Below are positions 7,422 to 15,701 of a stretch of 36,394 nucleotides of DNA, in pieces (positions within the stretch are counted from its first letter, which is position 1; the number at the start of each line of letters is the position of its first letter). The notes under the pieces were generated by a model that ran no database searches, was not told the DNA's origin, and worked only from the letters and a program-made list of their open reading frames with translations. The DNA is from Vibrio barjaei (GTDB taxonomy: Bacteria; Pseudomonadota; Gammaproteobacteria; Enterobacterales; Vibrionaceae). The stretch lies in the NCBI RefSeq assembly GCF_001639065.2, contig NZ_LQXO02000061.1, positions 1 to 36,394 of the forward strand, written 5' to 3'. Made by a program: the position numbers and the translations under genes.

Positions 7422-8270
7422 ATGAAACTTATGGCCATGACCATGCCTGAACTGACGGTTGTATCGGATGCAGAAGAGTTTGCATCGCCACAACTGGGTA
7501 GAAAAGTTCTTGAAACTCGCGCTTTGACTAAGTCCTACCAACAAGGAAAAGTGGTTCTAGATGGAATCAGCTTTGATCTTCACGCTGGTGAATTTGTTGC
7601 TGTGGTAGGCCGTTCTGGAGCGGGAAAGTCCACGTTGCTGCATACGCTGAATGGCACCATCCCCGCGACCAGCGGCGAAATTCTTAATGTGCATAAAGAC
7701 TTATCGACTGACAACGTACTATCGATGTCGAGAAAAGAAATTCGTGAGTGGCGTACTCACTGTGGCATGATTTTCCAAGATTTTTGCTTAGTGCCTCGTT
7801 TGGATGTGATTTCCAATGTCTTGCTTGGACGTTTGAGTCATACGTCGACGCTTAAATCGCTGCTTAAAATCTTCAGCGACCAAGACAAAGCTCAAGCTAT
7901 CCAATTGCTTAAGTGGCTCAACATGTTGCCGTACGCTCTGCAACGCGCAGAAAACCTCTCTGGCGGACAACAACAACGTGTGGCGATTTGTCGTGCGATG
8001 ATGCAAAACCCCAAGATCCTGCTTGCCGACGAGCCAGTGGCCTCGTTAGACCCAAAAAATACCGTTCGCATTATGGAAGCGCTGCAAAAAGTCAGCCGTG
8101 ATGGTGTGGCGGTAATGGTAAATCTTCACTCAATCGAACTGGTTCAGGAGTATTGCTCCCGAGTAATCGGTCTTGCCAAAGGTAAGGTGATTTACGACGG
8201 ACATCCTTCTGGCCTCAATGATGATGTTTTGCATCGCCTTTATGGCGATGAGATCGACCAAATCAACTAA
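7422..8270 (+). CDS. phnC: Phosphonate-type ABC transporter ATP-binding protein
   Basis: The ATPase of a PhnCDE-type importer. From the ATG at 7422 the Walker A motif GRSGAGKST is at about residues 63-71, the signature LSGGQQQR at 179-186 and Walker B ILLADEP at 199-205, followed by the H-loop histidine in NLHSIELVQEYC. These match PhnC proteins. Start choice is uncertain: TTG 7413, ATG 7422, 7431, 7437 and 7443 are all in frame, and the N-terminal extension before the LETRALTKSY strand is longer than in E. coli PhnC. It is first of a four-gene operon and lies directly behind the Pho box. Confidence 0.9.
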   Translation: MKLMAMTMPELTVVSDAEEFASPQLGRKVLETRALTKSYQQGKVVLDGISFDLHAGEFVAVVGRSGAGKSTLLHTLNGTIPATSGEILNVHKDLSTDNVLSMSRKEIREWRTHCGMIFQDFCLVPRLDVISNVLLGRLSHTSTLKSLLKIFSDQDKAQAIQLLKWLNMLPYALQRAENLSGGQQQRVAICRAMMQNPKILLADEPVASLDPKNTVRIMEALQKVSRDGVAVMVNLHSIELVQEYCSRVIGLAKGKVIYDGHPSGLNDDVLHRLYGDEIDQIN

Positions 8271-8312
8271 TCCAATCGGAAATCTGGACACAATAAATTT
8301 TAAGGACAAGTG

Positions 8313-9236
8313 ATGAAAAAGCTTCTATCTATTGGTATCGCCGTGGCATCAGCTATGACTTTTAACGCAAGTGCGGCTGCTCCAAGTGAAATCAACCTCG
8401 GTATTCTAGGTGGACAAAATGCAGCAGACCAAATTGGTGATAACCAGTGTGTTGCTGATTTTCTCAATGCCGAGCTTGGTGTAAAAACCAATATCCGCAA
8501 CTCAAGTGACTACAATGCTGTAATTCAAGGTTTGTTAGGTGAGAAGATTGATTTGGTTATCAACATGTCACCTAAGTCTTATGCTGAAATATATCTGAGC
8601 GATCCTAAAGCGGTGGACTTAGTTGGTATCACGGTCGATAACACGGATAACTCCCGCGGCTATCACTCGGTTATTTTGGTTAAAGAAGATAGCCCTTATC
8701 AGTCCATTGAAGATTTGAAAGGTAAAGTGTTCTCCTTCGCTGATCCAAATTCAACGTCAGGTTTCCTTATTCCAAACAACCAGCTAGAAAACACTCTGGG
8801 TGGAAATATGGATAATCAATTTGATGGTTTTTTCAAATCGGTCAACTTCTCTGGTGGACATGAGCAAGATATCGTTGGTGTTCTTAACGGTCAGTTTGAT
8901 GCTGCGGTAACTTGGTCATCAATGGTGGGCGATGCAGATAAAGGGTATAGCGCCGGGGCGTTGCTACGTTATATGGACCACGACGCTGACCTAATGAAAA
9001 AAATCCGCATTATTTGGGAATCGCCACTTATCGCTAATGGCCCAACTATTGTTAGCAACCGTCTAGACCCCGATTTCAAAGATAAGCTTGTTGCTGCTGT
9101 GAAGAAACTGGACCGTGAAGACAACGCTTGCTTTAGCAAAGCGGCGGGTGGATCGCTTCACCTAGAAGAGACCAGTGTAGCTGAATACCAGTCAATCATC
9201 GACTTAGTTAAAGCGACTAAATTCGCTCAGCGTTAA
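8313..9236 (+). CDS. phnD: Phosphonate/phosphite ABC transporter substrate-binding protein
   Basis: A 307-aa periplasmic binding protein. The signal peptide runs MKKLLSIGIAVASAMTFNASA, with cleavage after ASA. The mature part has the PhnD fold signature: NLGILGGQNAADQ near the start, then LVKEDSPYQSIEDLKGKVFSFADPNSTSGFLIPN, where the serine-threonine-serine loop binds the phosphoryl oxygens in this family, and later GGHEQDIVGVLNGQFDAAVTW. The ATG at 8313 has AAGGAC six bases upstream and is preferred over GTG 8310. The ligand could be 2-aminoethylphosphonate, methylphosphonate, phosphite or another; sequence alone does not decide. Confidence 0.9.
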   Translation: MKKLLSIGIAVASAMTFNASAAAPSEINLGILGGQNAADQIGDNQCVADFLNAELGVKTNIRNSSDYNAVIQGLLGEKIDLVINMSPKSYAEIYLSDPKAVDLVGITVDNTDNSRGYHSVILVKEDSPYQSIEDLKGKVFSFADPNSTSGFLIPNNQLENTLGGNMDNQFDGFFKSVNFSGGHEQDIVGVLNGQFDAAVTWSSMVGDADKGYSAGALLRYMDHDADLMKKIRIIWESPLIANGPTIVSNRLDPDFKDKLVAAVKKLDREDNACFSKAAGGSLHLEETSVAEYQSIIDLVKATKFAQR

Positions 9237-9253
9237 TCCCCCCTCCAATTATA

Positions 9254-9276
9254 AAGCTGGCAGGCGCTGCCAGCTT
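9254..9276 (+). terminator. Intercistronic hairpin between phnD and phnE
   Basis: A perfect 10-bp stem (AAGCTGGCAG at 9254-9263, CTGCCAGCTT at 9267-9276) with a GCG loop follows the phnD stop. There is no long T-run. It probably protects the binding-protein part of the transcript or partly terminates, which would give more PhnD than permease. Confidence 0.6.
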
Positions 9277-9297
9277 ATTACTTCTACGGTCAATTTC

Positions 9298-10173
9298 ATG
9301 CAGTTTGAACAATATTACCAACAGGCTCGTCGTAAGCAGAAGATGGATGCACTTATGTGGTCATCCATGTTTATGCTGCTTTATTTGCTTTCTGGGCACT
9401 ATGCAGAGTTTAGCCTTTCAACCATTTTACATAACGCGCCTGCACTTTTTGATTATATCTACGACACACTTCCTCAGTTGTCATGGGATGTCTTATTCGC
9501 CAGTCGTGATGAGACTGGCCGTGCGGTTCCGGGTTCACTCATCTATTGGGGCTACCGACTACCGATTCAAATCCCTCTATTGTGGGAAACCATTAATGTT
9601 GCGATCGCCGCGACTCTAGTCTCATCAGTTATTGCGATTATCTTGGCATTTTTAGCCGCCAGTAATGGTTATGCGCCTGCATCTGTCAGAGTGGCAGTGC
9701 GTTCTTTTGTTGCCTTCTTGCGCACCATGCCGGAGCTTGCCTGGGCGGTGATGTTTGTGATGGCTTATGGTGTCGGAACGTTCCCAGGGTTCGTGGCACT
9801 GACACTGCATACGATAGGTAGCTTGACCAAGCTGTTTTATGAATCCATCGAGACCATTTCTGATAAGCCAGTTCGAGGTTTAACGGCGTGTGGTTCAACA
9901 CCAGTCCAACGACTACGTTTTGCCTTTTGGCCGCAGATTAAGCCAACAGTTCTGTCGTATATATTTCTTCGATTTGAAATCAATTTTCGCTCATCGACCA
10001 TTCTTGGCTTAGTTGGGGCGGGTGGTATTGGTCAAGAGTTGATGACGAATATTAGCTTGGGTCGACATGATCAGGTCAGCATCACGCTGTTGCTGATCAT
10101 CATTGTCGTCGCGCTCATAGACATGACGTCTGGTGTGCTACGCAAAAAAGTTATCAGTGGAGATGTAAAATGA
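9298..10173 (+). CDS. phnE: Phosphonate ABC transporter permease (first of two)
   Basis: A 291-aa inner-membrane permease of the PhnE family, about six membrane helices. The cytoplasmic coupling loop ESIETISDKPVRGLTACGSTPVQRLRFAFWPQ is the EAA-type motif that contacts PhnC, and RSSTILGLVGAGGIGQEL is the conserved C-terminal helix of PhnE. Its stop overlaps the start of the second permease gene by 4 nt (ATGA), so the two are translationally coupled and probably form a heterodimeric channel. The ribosome-binding site upstream of ATG 9298 is weak. Confidence 0.88.
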   Translation: MQFEQYYQQARRKQKMDALMWSSMFMLLYLLSGHYAEFSLSTILHNAPALFDYIYDTLPQLSWDVLFASRDETGRAVPGSLIYWGYRLPIQIPLLWETINVAIAATLVSSVIAIILAFLAASNGYAPASVRVAVRSFVAFLRTMPELAWAVMFVMAYGVGTFPGFVALTLHTIGSLTKLFYESIETISDKPVRGLTACGSTPVQRLRFAFWPQIKPTVLSYIFLRFEINFRSSTILGLVGAGGIGQELMTNISLGRHDQVSITLLLIIIVVALIDMTSGVLRKKVISGDVK

Positions 10174-11036
10174 CGGAACTAACGTTAGAGCAAATCAAAC
10201 AAGAAAATAAAGCGATTTTCTCGCAACAAAAACGTTATTTAACCATTGTTGCAGTGCTTGCGAGCAGCGTTTTGGTGTATTACTTCTTATTCTTTACTTT
10301 CTTTGGTGTGTCTTCAAAGCAGTTTGAAATGGGCAATAGCAAAATCATAAGCTACTTTATGCATATGTTTGTATGGCGAGACTTTTGGGATTGGCCGTTT
10401 GCCTATTACTTTAAGCAAATTGCGATAACACTGGCGATTGTATTCGGCGGCACGTTAACGGCATCTCTTGTGGCGTTGCCTTTGTCATTTATGGCTGCTC
10501 GCAATGTTATGACGGGGCCATTTCGCTTTATTGCTACCTTCATGCGCCGTGTGTTCGATGTTTTACGCGGAATTGATATGGCGATTTGGGGTATGATCTT
10601 TGTGCGTGCCGTGGGTTTAGGGCCTCTTGCTGGTGTAATGGCGGTATTCGTTCAAGATCTAGGGCTATTTGGGAAACTGTATGCAGAGAGTCACGAGTCA
10701 GCAGATAAAAAACCGTCACGTGGCTTAACCGCGTTGGGGGCAAATAATCTACAGAAACATCGTTTTGCCATCTTTACTCAGTCGTTTCCGACTTTTCTTG
10801 CATTAACCTTGTATCAATTGGAATCAAATACTCGCTCTGCGGCGGTTTTAGGTTTTGTTGGTGCTGGCGGTATCGGCTTAGTTTATGCGGAAAACATGCG
10901 CTTGTGGAACTGGGATGTAGTGACGTTTATTACGCTGGTTCTTGTCGCCATCATCATGGGTCTGGATAAGGTATCGAGTATTCTTAGACAGAAATACATT
11001 GTGGGAGAGAATGTCCCGCTTTATGAAAAGCACTAG
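10170..11036 (+). CDS. phnE: Phosphonate ABC transporter permease (second of two)
   Basis: A 288-aa paralogue of the preceding permease with the same architecture: a long N-terminal segment with one helix, then LAIVFGGTLTASLVALPLSFMAARN, the coupling loop ESHESADKKPSRGLTALGANNLQKHRFAIF, and RSAAVLGFVGAGGIGLVYAENM near the end. It is the last gene of the operon. No phosphonate-degrading enzyme (C-P lyase, phnWX, phnY/phnZ, ptxD) is visible nearby, so the catabolic partner must be elsewhere. Confidence 0.88.
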   Translation: MTELTLEQIKQENKAIFSQQKRYLTIVAVLASSVLVYYFLFFTFFGVSSKQFEMGNSKIISYFMHMFVWRDFWDWPFAYYFKQIAITLAIVFGGTLTASLVALPLSFMAARNVMTGPFRFIATFMRRVFDVLRGIDMAIWGMIFVRAVGLGPLAGVMAVFVQDLGLFGKLYAESHESADKKPSRGLTALGANNLQKHRFAIFTQSFPTFLALTLYQLESNTRSAAVLGFVGAGGIGLVYAENMRLWNWDVVTFITLVLVAIIMGLDKVSSILRQKYIVGENVPLYEKH

Positions 11037-11049
11037 CAAAATAGTAAAG

Positions 11050-11071
11050 GGCTAGTCAGTCTAGGCTAGCC
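11050..11071 (+). terminator. Weak hairpin after the phn operon
   Basis: GGCTAG (11050-11055) can pair with CTAGCC (11066-11071), extended by a wobble and an A-T pair. It lies 13 bp past the last permease stop. No T-run follows, so termination strength is doubtful. Confidence 0.35.
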
Positions 11072-11152
11072 TTGCAAATCTGCCTTGAATCTTTTATCTC
11101 ATTCTTTATCCACGTGTTATTTAACCATATTCATACTTGAACATTCGTTCAT

Positions 11153-11182
11153 TTATAAATTGAGCGAACGTTCAATTTATAA
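11153..11182. repeat. AT-rich inverted repeat upstream of qnr
   Basis: Perfect 11-bp arms (TTATAAATTGA at 11153-11163, TCAATTTATAA at 11172-11182) flank GCGAACGT, which overlaps the small palindrome GAACGTTC. A related element (TGAACATTCGTTCA) lies just upstream at about 11137-11150, and a third hairpin (GAGCGAA/TTCGCTC with a TTTA loop) at 11248-11265. The repeated GAACG/CGTTC words suggest a tandem operator. The regulator is unknown. Confidence 0.5.
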
Positions 11183-11300
11183 GTTTACCTGTTGCTCCTA
11201 TGTGCCTCGATATACCACAAAACTTTTTTCAACATCTGAGCGTTCTCGAGCGAATTTATTCGCTCTCCTGGGGGCCTCTAGGTGCCTTAGAATGGCGATT

Positions 11301-11329
11301 TTGGCATGTTTTAACATGTTGTTTTTAAT
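11301..11329 (+). promoter_or_regulatory. Candidate sigma-70 promoter of qnr with internal palindrome
   Basis: TTGGCA (11301-11306) and TTTAAT (11324-11329) are separated by 17 bp, a good sigma-70 arrangement. The spacer contains the dyad CATGTTTTAACATG (11305-11318), placed so that a bound protein would block polymerase. No LexA-type CTGT-N8-ACAG box, known for qnrB, is seen here. Confidence 0.5.
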
Positions 11330-11396
11330 GGAGTTATTATTCTCGAATAATGACGTTATCGATGTTAGTCTTTTGGTTCTACGAAGGAGTAACAGT

Positions 11397-12053
11397 ATGA
11401 ATATAAAAGATAAAGTCTACCGTCAGCATGACTTTTCTCGGCAAGATCTTTCTGGAGCCGTTTTTGAAAACTGTCAGTTTTTTCACTGTGACTTTGCTCG
11501 GTCAGATCTCACGGATGCAAGGTTTGAGCGTTGTAAATTCATCGAAACCTCGGACCTAGAAGGATGTCATTTTGACTATGCCAATTTGAAGGATGCCAGT
11601 TTTAATAATTGCCAGTTAGCCATGTGTAATTTTGAAGGAGCTGATTGTTTTGGCATAGAGCTACGTGAATGTGACTTGAAAGGGGCGAATTTCCAGCGTG
11701 CAAGATTTGCCAATCAAGTCAGTCACACTATGTATTTTTGTTCTGCGTATATCACGGGTTGTAACTTGTCTTATGCCAACCTAGAGCGACAGGTTTTAGA
11801 AAAGTGCGAGTTGTTTGAGAACCGTTGGATTGGGGCTAACTTAATGGGGGCGTCATTAAAAGAATCAGATCTCAGCCGTGGGGTATTCTCAGCTGACGCT
11901 TGGTCGCAGTTTCGGTTTCAAGGGGCGGATTTGTGTCATGTAGATCTTGAGGGGCTGGACCCCAGAAGAGTGGATCTCACTGGGGTAAAAATTTGCGACT
12001 GGCAACAAGAGCAGCTTTTAGAGCCACTGGGTTTGGTAGTTCTACCGGGCTAA
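11397..12053 (+). CDS. qnr: Qnr-family pentapeptide repeat protein
   Basis: A 218-aa protein, exactly the length of Qnr proteins, built of pentapeptide repeats (ANLKDASFNN, CDLKGANFQRARF, ADLCHVDLEGLDPRRVDL). It folds as a right-handed beta-helix dimer that mimics DNA and protects DNA gyrase and topoisomerase IV from quinolones. The hallmarks IDKV/IKDKVYRQ.DFSRQDLSG, HTMYFCSAYITGCNLSYANL, CELFENRWIGANL and the C-terminal dimer helix WQQEQLLEPLGLVVLPG agree with QnrA and Vibrio Qnr from memory. The start at 11397 has AAGGAG 8 bp upstream. The same frame stays open for about 100 codons further upstream, but that part has no repeat character. Chromosomal Qnr in vibrios gives low-level protection; its native role is unknown. 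Confidence 0.9.
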   Translation: MNIKDKVYRQHDFSRQDLSGAVFENCQFFHCDFARSDLTDARFERCKFIETSDLEGCHFDYANLKDASFNNCQLAMCNFEGADCFGIELRECDLKGANFQRARFANQVSHTMYFCSAYITGCNLSYANLERQVLEKCELFENRWIGANLMGASLKESDLSRGVFSADAWSQFRFQGADLCHVDLEGLDPRRVDLTGVKICDWQQEQLLEPLGLVVLPG

Positions 12054-12079
12054 GTGCTCTCGGTGCCTTTTCATCAGGT

Positions 12080-12101
12080 TTGGGGTTAATCATTACCCCA
12101 A
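12080..12101. terminator. Possible hairpin between convergent qnr and iclR genes
   Basis: TTGGGGT (12080-12086) can pair with ACCCCAA (12095-12101) around an 8-nt loop. It overlaps the stop codon region of the leftward IclR gene. Without a clear T-run on either strand this is a weak terminator candidate. Confidence 0.3.
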
Positions 12102-12874
12102 TTATCGGCTTCTATTTTTGCCAGTGCCTTCGCTGCTTTTTGTAGTGCAGGCAAGAACTTGATGGCTTCATCCGGTTTAACGCGAATAACCGGAGCCTGT
12201 ATCGCTAAACCGAGGTTAGATTGCCCGGTTGGAGAGGGTACCAGAACCGCAATACACACCAAGCCAGGTAAGAACTCCTCATCATCGATAGCGAAACCTT
12301 GAATCTTTGCTTCCTCAATGTCTTTTTCCAATTCTGAGTATTCGGTGATGGTGTTCACGGTATATTGAGTAAGCGGAACATTTTCAATCAGGCGTCTACG
12401 TTGTGACTTCGACATATGCGCGAGAAACAGTTTGCCTGTTGCAGAGCAGTGAACAGGAACACGCGAGCCTGGATGTAAGTGGAAGCGAAGCGGTGCTTCA
12501 GTCTCTGCTCTATCGAGGTAAATGATTTCGCCACTAGAGAGCGCCGTCAGGTTACAGCTTTCGCCTACTTCGGCTCGTAGGTTTTCTAGAATCGTGCGGC
12601 GGGCACTGTGCATGGTGCTATTTAGCAACAAATTCTCGGCTAGCTTTCTCAAACGAATTCCGGAGCTATAGTGCTTTTCATCCCCATCTTTTTGAATGAT
12701 GCCTGCGGCCTCTAACTGCTGCAGCATACGATGTAGGGTTGGCTTTGGTAATCCCGTTTCTTCTACTAATCCTTGTAGAGATATGAACTCGTCTTTTTGC
12801 GCTATCACCTCTAATAGTGCAAAAAGTCTGAGCGTAGGAGTATCTCCTTGAACTTGTGGTGTTTCTGTTGGCAT
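12086..12874 (-). CDS. IclR-family regulator divergent from pta
   Basis: About 262 aa from the ATG at 12874 (GGAAG upstream); the frame extends 15 codons further but that part does not align with the family. The N-terminal winged helix is LRLFALLEVIAQKDEFISLQ followed by ETGLPKPTLHRMLQQLEAAG, and the C-terminal effector domain contains SGEIIYLDRAE, GSRVPVHCSATGKLFLA and GFAIDDEEFLPGLVCIAVLV, all typical of IclR proteins. It is divergent from pta and the TSUP exporter, so it probably controls them and perhaps the taurine genes further right. The effector would then be a pathway intermediate; this is inference. Confidence 0.88.
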   Translation of the reverse strand: MPTETPQVQGDTPTLRLFALLEVIAQKDEFISLQGLVEETGLPKPTLHRMLQQLEAAGIIQKDGDEKHYSSGIRLRKLAENLLLNSTMHSARRTILENLRAEVGESCNLTALSSGEIIYLDRAETEAPLRFHLHPGSRVPVHCSATGKLFLAHMSKSQRRRLIENVPLTQYTVNTITEYSELEKDIEEAKIQGFAIDDEEFLPGLVCIAVLVPSPTGQSNLGLAIQAPVIRVKPDEAIKFLPALQKAAKALAKIEADNWGND

Positions 12875-12910
12875 AGAGTCATTCTTCCTTGCGATACGTC
12901 GAAGTCTAAG

Positions 12911-12933
12911 ATTGTACATTCCAATTTAGTATA
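12911..12933. promoter_or_regulatory. Candidate IclR site upstream of pta
   Basis: ATTGTACATTCCAAT (about 12911-12925) is an imperfect dyad with ATTG/CAAT ends, followed by TTA. The half-site ATTCCAATTTA reappears in the perfect palindrome upstream of xsc (30513-30523). IclR-type operators often contain TGGAAT/ATTCCA. Low certainty. Confidence 0.4.
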
Positions 12934-13030
12934 TATCCATTTTCTGAATAAAATTTGATCTTTTGTATTAGTGTCATTAACATGAAATAAAATTATGGAA
13001 CAATACGTCTCGATAAATGGAGTTTGTTAT

Positions 13031-14080
13031 ATGAAGGCGATAGAAAGGATTGTCAACAAAGCTCACTTGGATCGTAAGCGAGTGGTGTTGAGTGAAGCAG
13101 AAGACCCTCGTGTGCTTACCGCTGCTCGCATGGCTGTCGATAAGCAATTGGCATACATTACCTTGGTTGGTGACGAGCAAACCATTGCAGAGGCTGCGGA
13201 GCGACATCATGTGAGTCTTGCTGACATTCATGTTGTTTCACCACAGAGTTCACCGCTTAAAGAAGTGTTAGCAGAGCGCCTATACCTATTGCGTAAAGCA
13301 AAAGGTATGTCTTACCACGATGCGCTCGAACAGGTGCAAAACCCGCTTATTTTCGCCAATCTAATGGTAAGAGAAGGGCTAGGCGACGGCACTGTCAATG
13401 GTGCTGTGTACACTACTTCTGATGTGGTTCGTGCGGCACTTCAAATCATCGGTCCTGCGCCAGATAGCGAGCTAGTATCAAGTTTCTTTTTAATGATGCT
13501 ATGTGAGCCTTTTCATAACCTCAAAGGTGGTTTGATTTTCAGTGATTGCGGATTGGTCATCGATCCGAATGAAGCAGAGCTGGCGTCTATCGCGATTTCA
13601 GCTTCAGCCAGCGCCAAAGCGCTATTAATGGAAGAACCTAAAGTTGCCATGTTGTCGTTTTCCACCAACGGCAGTGCTAAACATGAGTCCGTGGATAAAG
13701 TTCGCAATGCCGCACAACTTGTAAAGCAACGCTGCCCTGACATCGCTGTTGACCAAGATGTACAGCTGGATGCGGCAATTGTTACTGAAATTGCAGCAAA
13801 GAAGCTGCCAGACTCACAAGTAAAGGGTAAGTCTAACGTACTGATATTCCCTAATTTGGAAGCCGGAAACATAGGTTACAAGTTGGCAGAACGATTAGGT
13901 GGCGCGGTAGCCATAGGTCCGTTGTTACAAGGGTTAAACCAGCCTGCTAATGACCTATCTAGGGGGTGCTGCGCCGAGGATATTCTTCATGTTATTGCGG
14001 TTACAGCAGTGCAAGCTCAACAAGATAGAAACATCGAACACACTTCACCTACTTCGATAAAAGAAGGCATAACCAACTAG
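13031..14080 (+). CDS. pta: Phosphate acetyltransferase, short form
   Basis: A 349-aa phosphotransacetylase that converts acetyl phosphate and CoA to acetyl-CoA. It consists only of the catalytic PTA_PTB domain, unlike the roughly 700-aa housekeeping Pta with its regulatory N-terminus. Family motifs include VVLSEAEDPRVLTAARMA near the start, GLGDGTVNGAVYTTSDVVRAALQIIG, AMLSFSTNGSAKHESVDKVRNA, and NVLIFPNLEAGNIGYKLAERLGGA..IGPLLQGLNQP.NDLSRGC. The start at 13031 aligns with the family; ATG 12995 would add 12 residues. Acetyl phosphate made by Xsc is its natural substrate, and short Pta genes commonly accompany xsc in taurine and other sulfonate loci. The TSUP gene follows 8 bp later. Confidence 0.92.
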   Translation: MKAIERIVNKAHLDRKRVVLSEAEDPRVLTAARMAVDKQLAYITLVGDEQTIAEAAERHHVSLADIHVVSPQSSPLKEVLAERLYLLRKAKGMSYHDALEQVQNPLIFANLMVREGLGDGTVNGAVYTTSDVVRAALQIIGPAPDSELVSSFFLMMLCEPFHNLKGGLIFSDCGLVIDPNEAELASIAISASASAKALLMEEPKVAMLSFSTNGSAKHESVDKVRNAAQLVKQRCPDIAVDQDVQLDAAIVTEIAAKKLPDSQVKGKSNVLIFPNLEAGNIGYKLAERLGGAVAIGPLLQGLNQPANDLSRGCCAEDILHVIAVTAVQAQQDRNIEHTSPTSIKEGITN

Positions 14081-14088
14081 GGAAACAA

Positions 14089-14847
14089 ATGGATCTACCA
14101 ACGTTACTCGCCATTCTTGCCACTATAGTCATTGGCACCTATTTTCAGACAGTAACTGGTTTTGGTCTTGGTATCATTGTCATAGGCTTGACGGTGAGCC
14201 TTGATCTCGTCGCATTACCTGTGATAGCGGCGGTCGTGAGCATTGTTACTTTGTTCAATTGCATGGTGGCATTAGCCGGTAAACCGTTATCTGGTGATCT
14301 TAAAACCATGTTGGTTTTGGTGATTGGCATCATACCGGGTGTCGTTGCGGGAGTATTTCTGCTCGACCAACTCAGTGAATCGGCAACCAATATATTACGT
14401 GGTCTTCTTGGTATCATGATCTTAGCGGCTGGACTCAATTTCATGTTTAAGCCGAAAACGTTAACGCGACGGTCTGCTTCCGCATCTTTTCTATTTTCGG
14501 GTTTTGGTTCGGGACTCACTGGTGGCCTTTTTGGTATGGCGGGCCCACCGATTGTTTACCACCTTTATCGCCAGCCTTTTTCTATCGAATTAGTGCGCAG
14601 CACGCTGTTGATGGTTTTCGCTTGTACCTCAGCTTCGCGCACCGCTTACGTGTATTTCGACGGTAGCTTGAGCGCCAGTATCCTTTGGTTATCTGTCATT
14701 GCCGTTCCGCTTGTGGCCTTGGTCACTCTATTCGCAAGGCGTTATCCGCCTCCATTATCAAACGATCAGTTAAGGAAGACGGTATTTGGTGTCTTGATGG
14801 TTATTGGAGGGTATTTAATGGGAGTCTCTGCTTCTACATTGGGTTGA
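14089..14847 (+). CDS. TSUP-family (TauE/SafE) anion exporter, probably sulfite
   Basis: A 252-aa inner-membrane protein with about eight hydrophobic helices, of the sulfite exporter TauE/SafE family. The paired motifs GTYFQTVTGFGLGIIVIGL near the N-terminus and GFGSGLTGGLFGMAGPPIVYHLY in the middle are the internal repeat of the family. It lies 8 bp behind pta with a GGGAAA ribosome-binding site, so the two are one operon. Xsc releases sulfite from sulfoacetaldehyde, which gives this exporter a job: ridding the cell of sulfite. Substrate is inference from context. Confidence 0.85.
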   Translation: MDLPTLLAILATIVIGTYFQTVTGFGLGIIVIGLTVSLDLVALPVIAAVVSIVTLFNCMVALAGKPLSGDLKTMLVLVIGIIPGVVAGVFLLDQLSESATNILRGLLGIMILAAGLNFMFKPKTLTRRSASASFLFSGFGSGLTGGLFGMAGPPIVYHLYRQPFSIELVRSTLLMVFACTSASRTAYVYFDGSLSASILWLSVIAVPLVALVTLFARRYPPPLSNDQLRKTVFGVLMVIGGYLMGVSASTLG

Positions 14848-14979
14848 TTCTTGGTTACATGGTTTGACCGATATTGAACGGTGACGTACAGATCACATTC
14901 AGTGAAGTTGCATTAGCCAAGCTTCACGTTGGTCGTTACGATTTCGCCTAATGTATAGTGGTGTTTAGTTAGATTTAAT

Positions 14980-15579
14980 ATGTTGGACATAAATAAGTAC
15001 AAAGGAATCATCTTCGATTTAGATGGTACTTTAGTTAACTCTATGGTGGCACATGCTCGTGCTTGGGAGCAGACCTGTAACAGGTTTGATATTCCTTATG
15101 ACAAAGAGTGGCTGGATCAACTCGGTGGGATGCCATCCAGGAAAGTCACGCTCGAAATTTTGAAACGCTATAATTTGTCCATAGACCCGCAGCTTATAAC
15201 AACAGATAAAATTGCCAACTTCGAAGCTATTGAATACAAAGGCGACGTGATACCCAATATTTATGCGATTCTTAAACAGCAGCACAAACTCAAGAAGATC
15301 GGTATTGGAACTGGCGCTCAAGCTAAGCACGCGCATGGTATTTTAGCTACCACAGATATCCCATCATTGATCGACACGATCGTTACTTCTGATGATGTAG
15401 ACAACCACAAACCCAATCCTGATACCTTCCTAAAGGTCGCTGAACAATTAGATCTAGACCCAACAGATTGTGTTGTGTTCGAAGATACGCTGATTGGGCA
15501 ATACGCGGCGACGGCTGCGGGGATGGACTGTTATATGGTTGAATCTGGTGAGATCACTGCATTTATTCCAGCATATTGA
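14980..15579 (+). CDS. YqaB-like HAD sugar phosphatase
   Basis: A 199-aa haloacid dehalogenase, subfamily of beta-phosphoglucomutase-like phosphatases. Motif I is IIFDLDGTLVNS at about residues 10-21, with both catalytic aspartates; motif II is the GTGAQ segment; motif III/IV are NHKPNPDTF and CVVFEDTLIGQYAATAAGM. It resembles E. coli YqaB, which acts on fructose-1-phosphate and 6-phosphogluconate. No strong ribosome-binding site precedes ATG 14980. It stands alone, 132 bp after the TSUP gene, which has no clear terminator. Confidence 0.8.
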   Translation: MLDINKYKGIIFDLDGTLVNSMVAHARAWEQTCNRFDIPYDKEWLDQLGGMPSRKVTLEILKRYNLSIDPQLITTDKIANFEAIEYKGDVIPNIYAILKQQHKLKKIGIGTGAQAKHAHGILATTDIPSLIDTIVTSDDVDNHKPNPDTFLKVAEQLDLDPTDCVVFEDTLIGQYAATAAGMDCYMVESGEITAFIPAY

Positions 15580-15638
15580 ATGTATGCTCATGTTTAACAA
15601 CAATGCGTTCCTGATGGTGTAATAAAACAACAAATATC

Positions 15639-15654
15639 TTTGACTTCGATCACA
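15639..15654 (+). promoter_or_regulatory. CRP-like site upstream of the 45-aa peptide gene
   Basis: TTTGACTTCGATCACA matches the CRP dyad TGTGA-N6-TCACA at nine of ten core positions. It lies about 50 bp upstream of the small-protein start at 15702, a position compatible with activation. Binding is not shown. Confidence 0.45.
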
Positions 15655-15701
15655 TATTGGCGCAAAATTGACCTCGTGTCACACCATTATGGGAATTAAG
15701 T

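Noticed and set aside
7422..11036. Idea that the PhnCDEE transporter imports taurine or another sulfonate for the nearby xsc pathway
   Set aside because: The four-repeat Pho box points to phosphate starvation control, and nothing but proximity supports a sulfonate ligand.
11085..11396. In-frame open extension of about 100 codons upstream of qnr
   Set aside because: No pentapeptide periodicity, no ribosome-binding site, AT-rich with dyads and a promoter inside. The 218-aa Qnr length and AAGGAG at 11397 define the start.
14881..14900. CRP-like GTGA...TCAC dyad upstream of the YqaB-like gene
   Set aside because: The spacer is 8 bp rather than the required 6, so it does not fit a CRP site.
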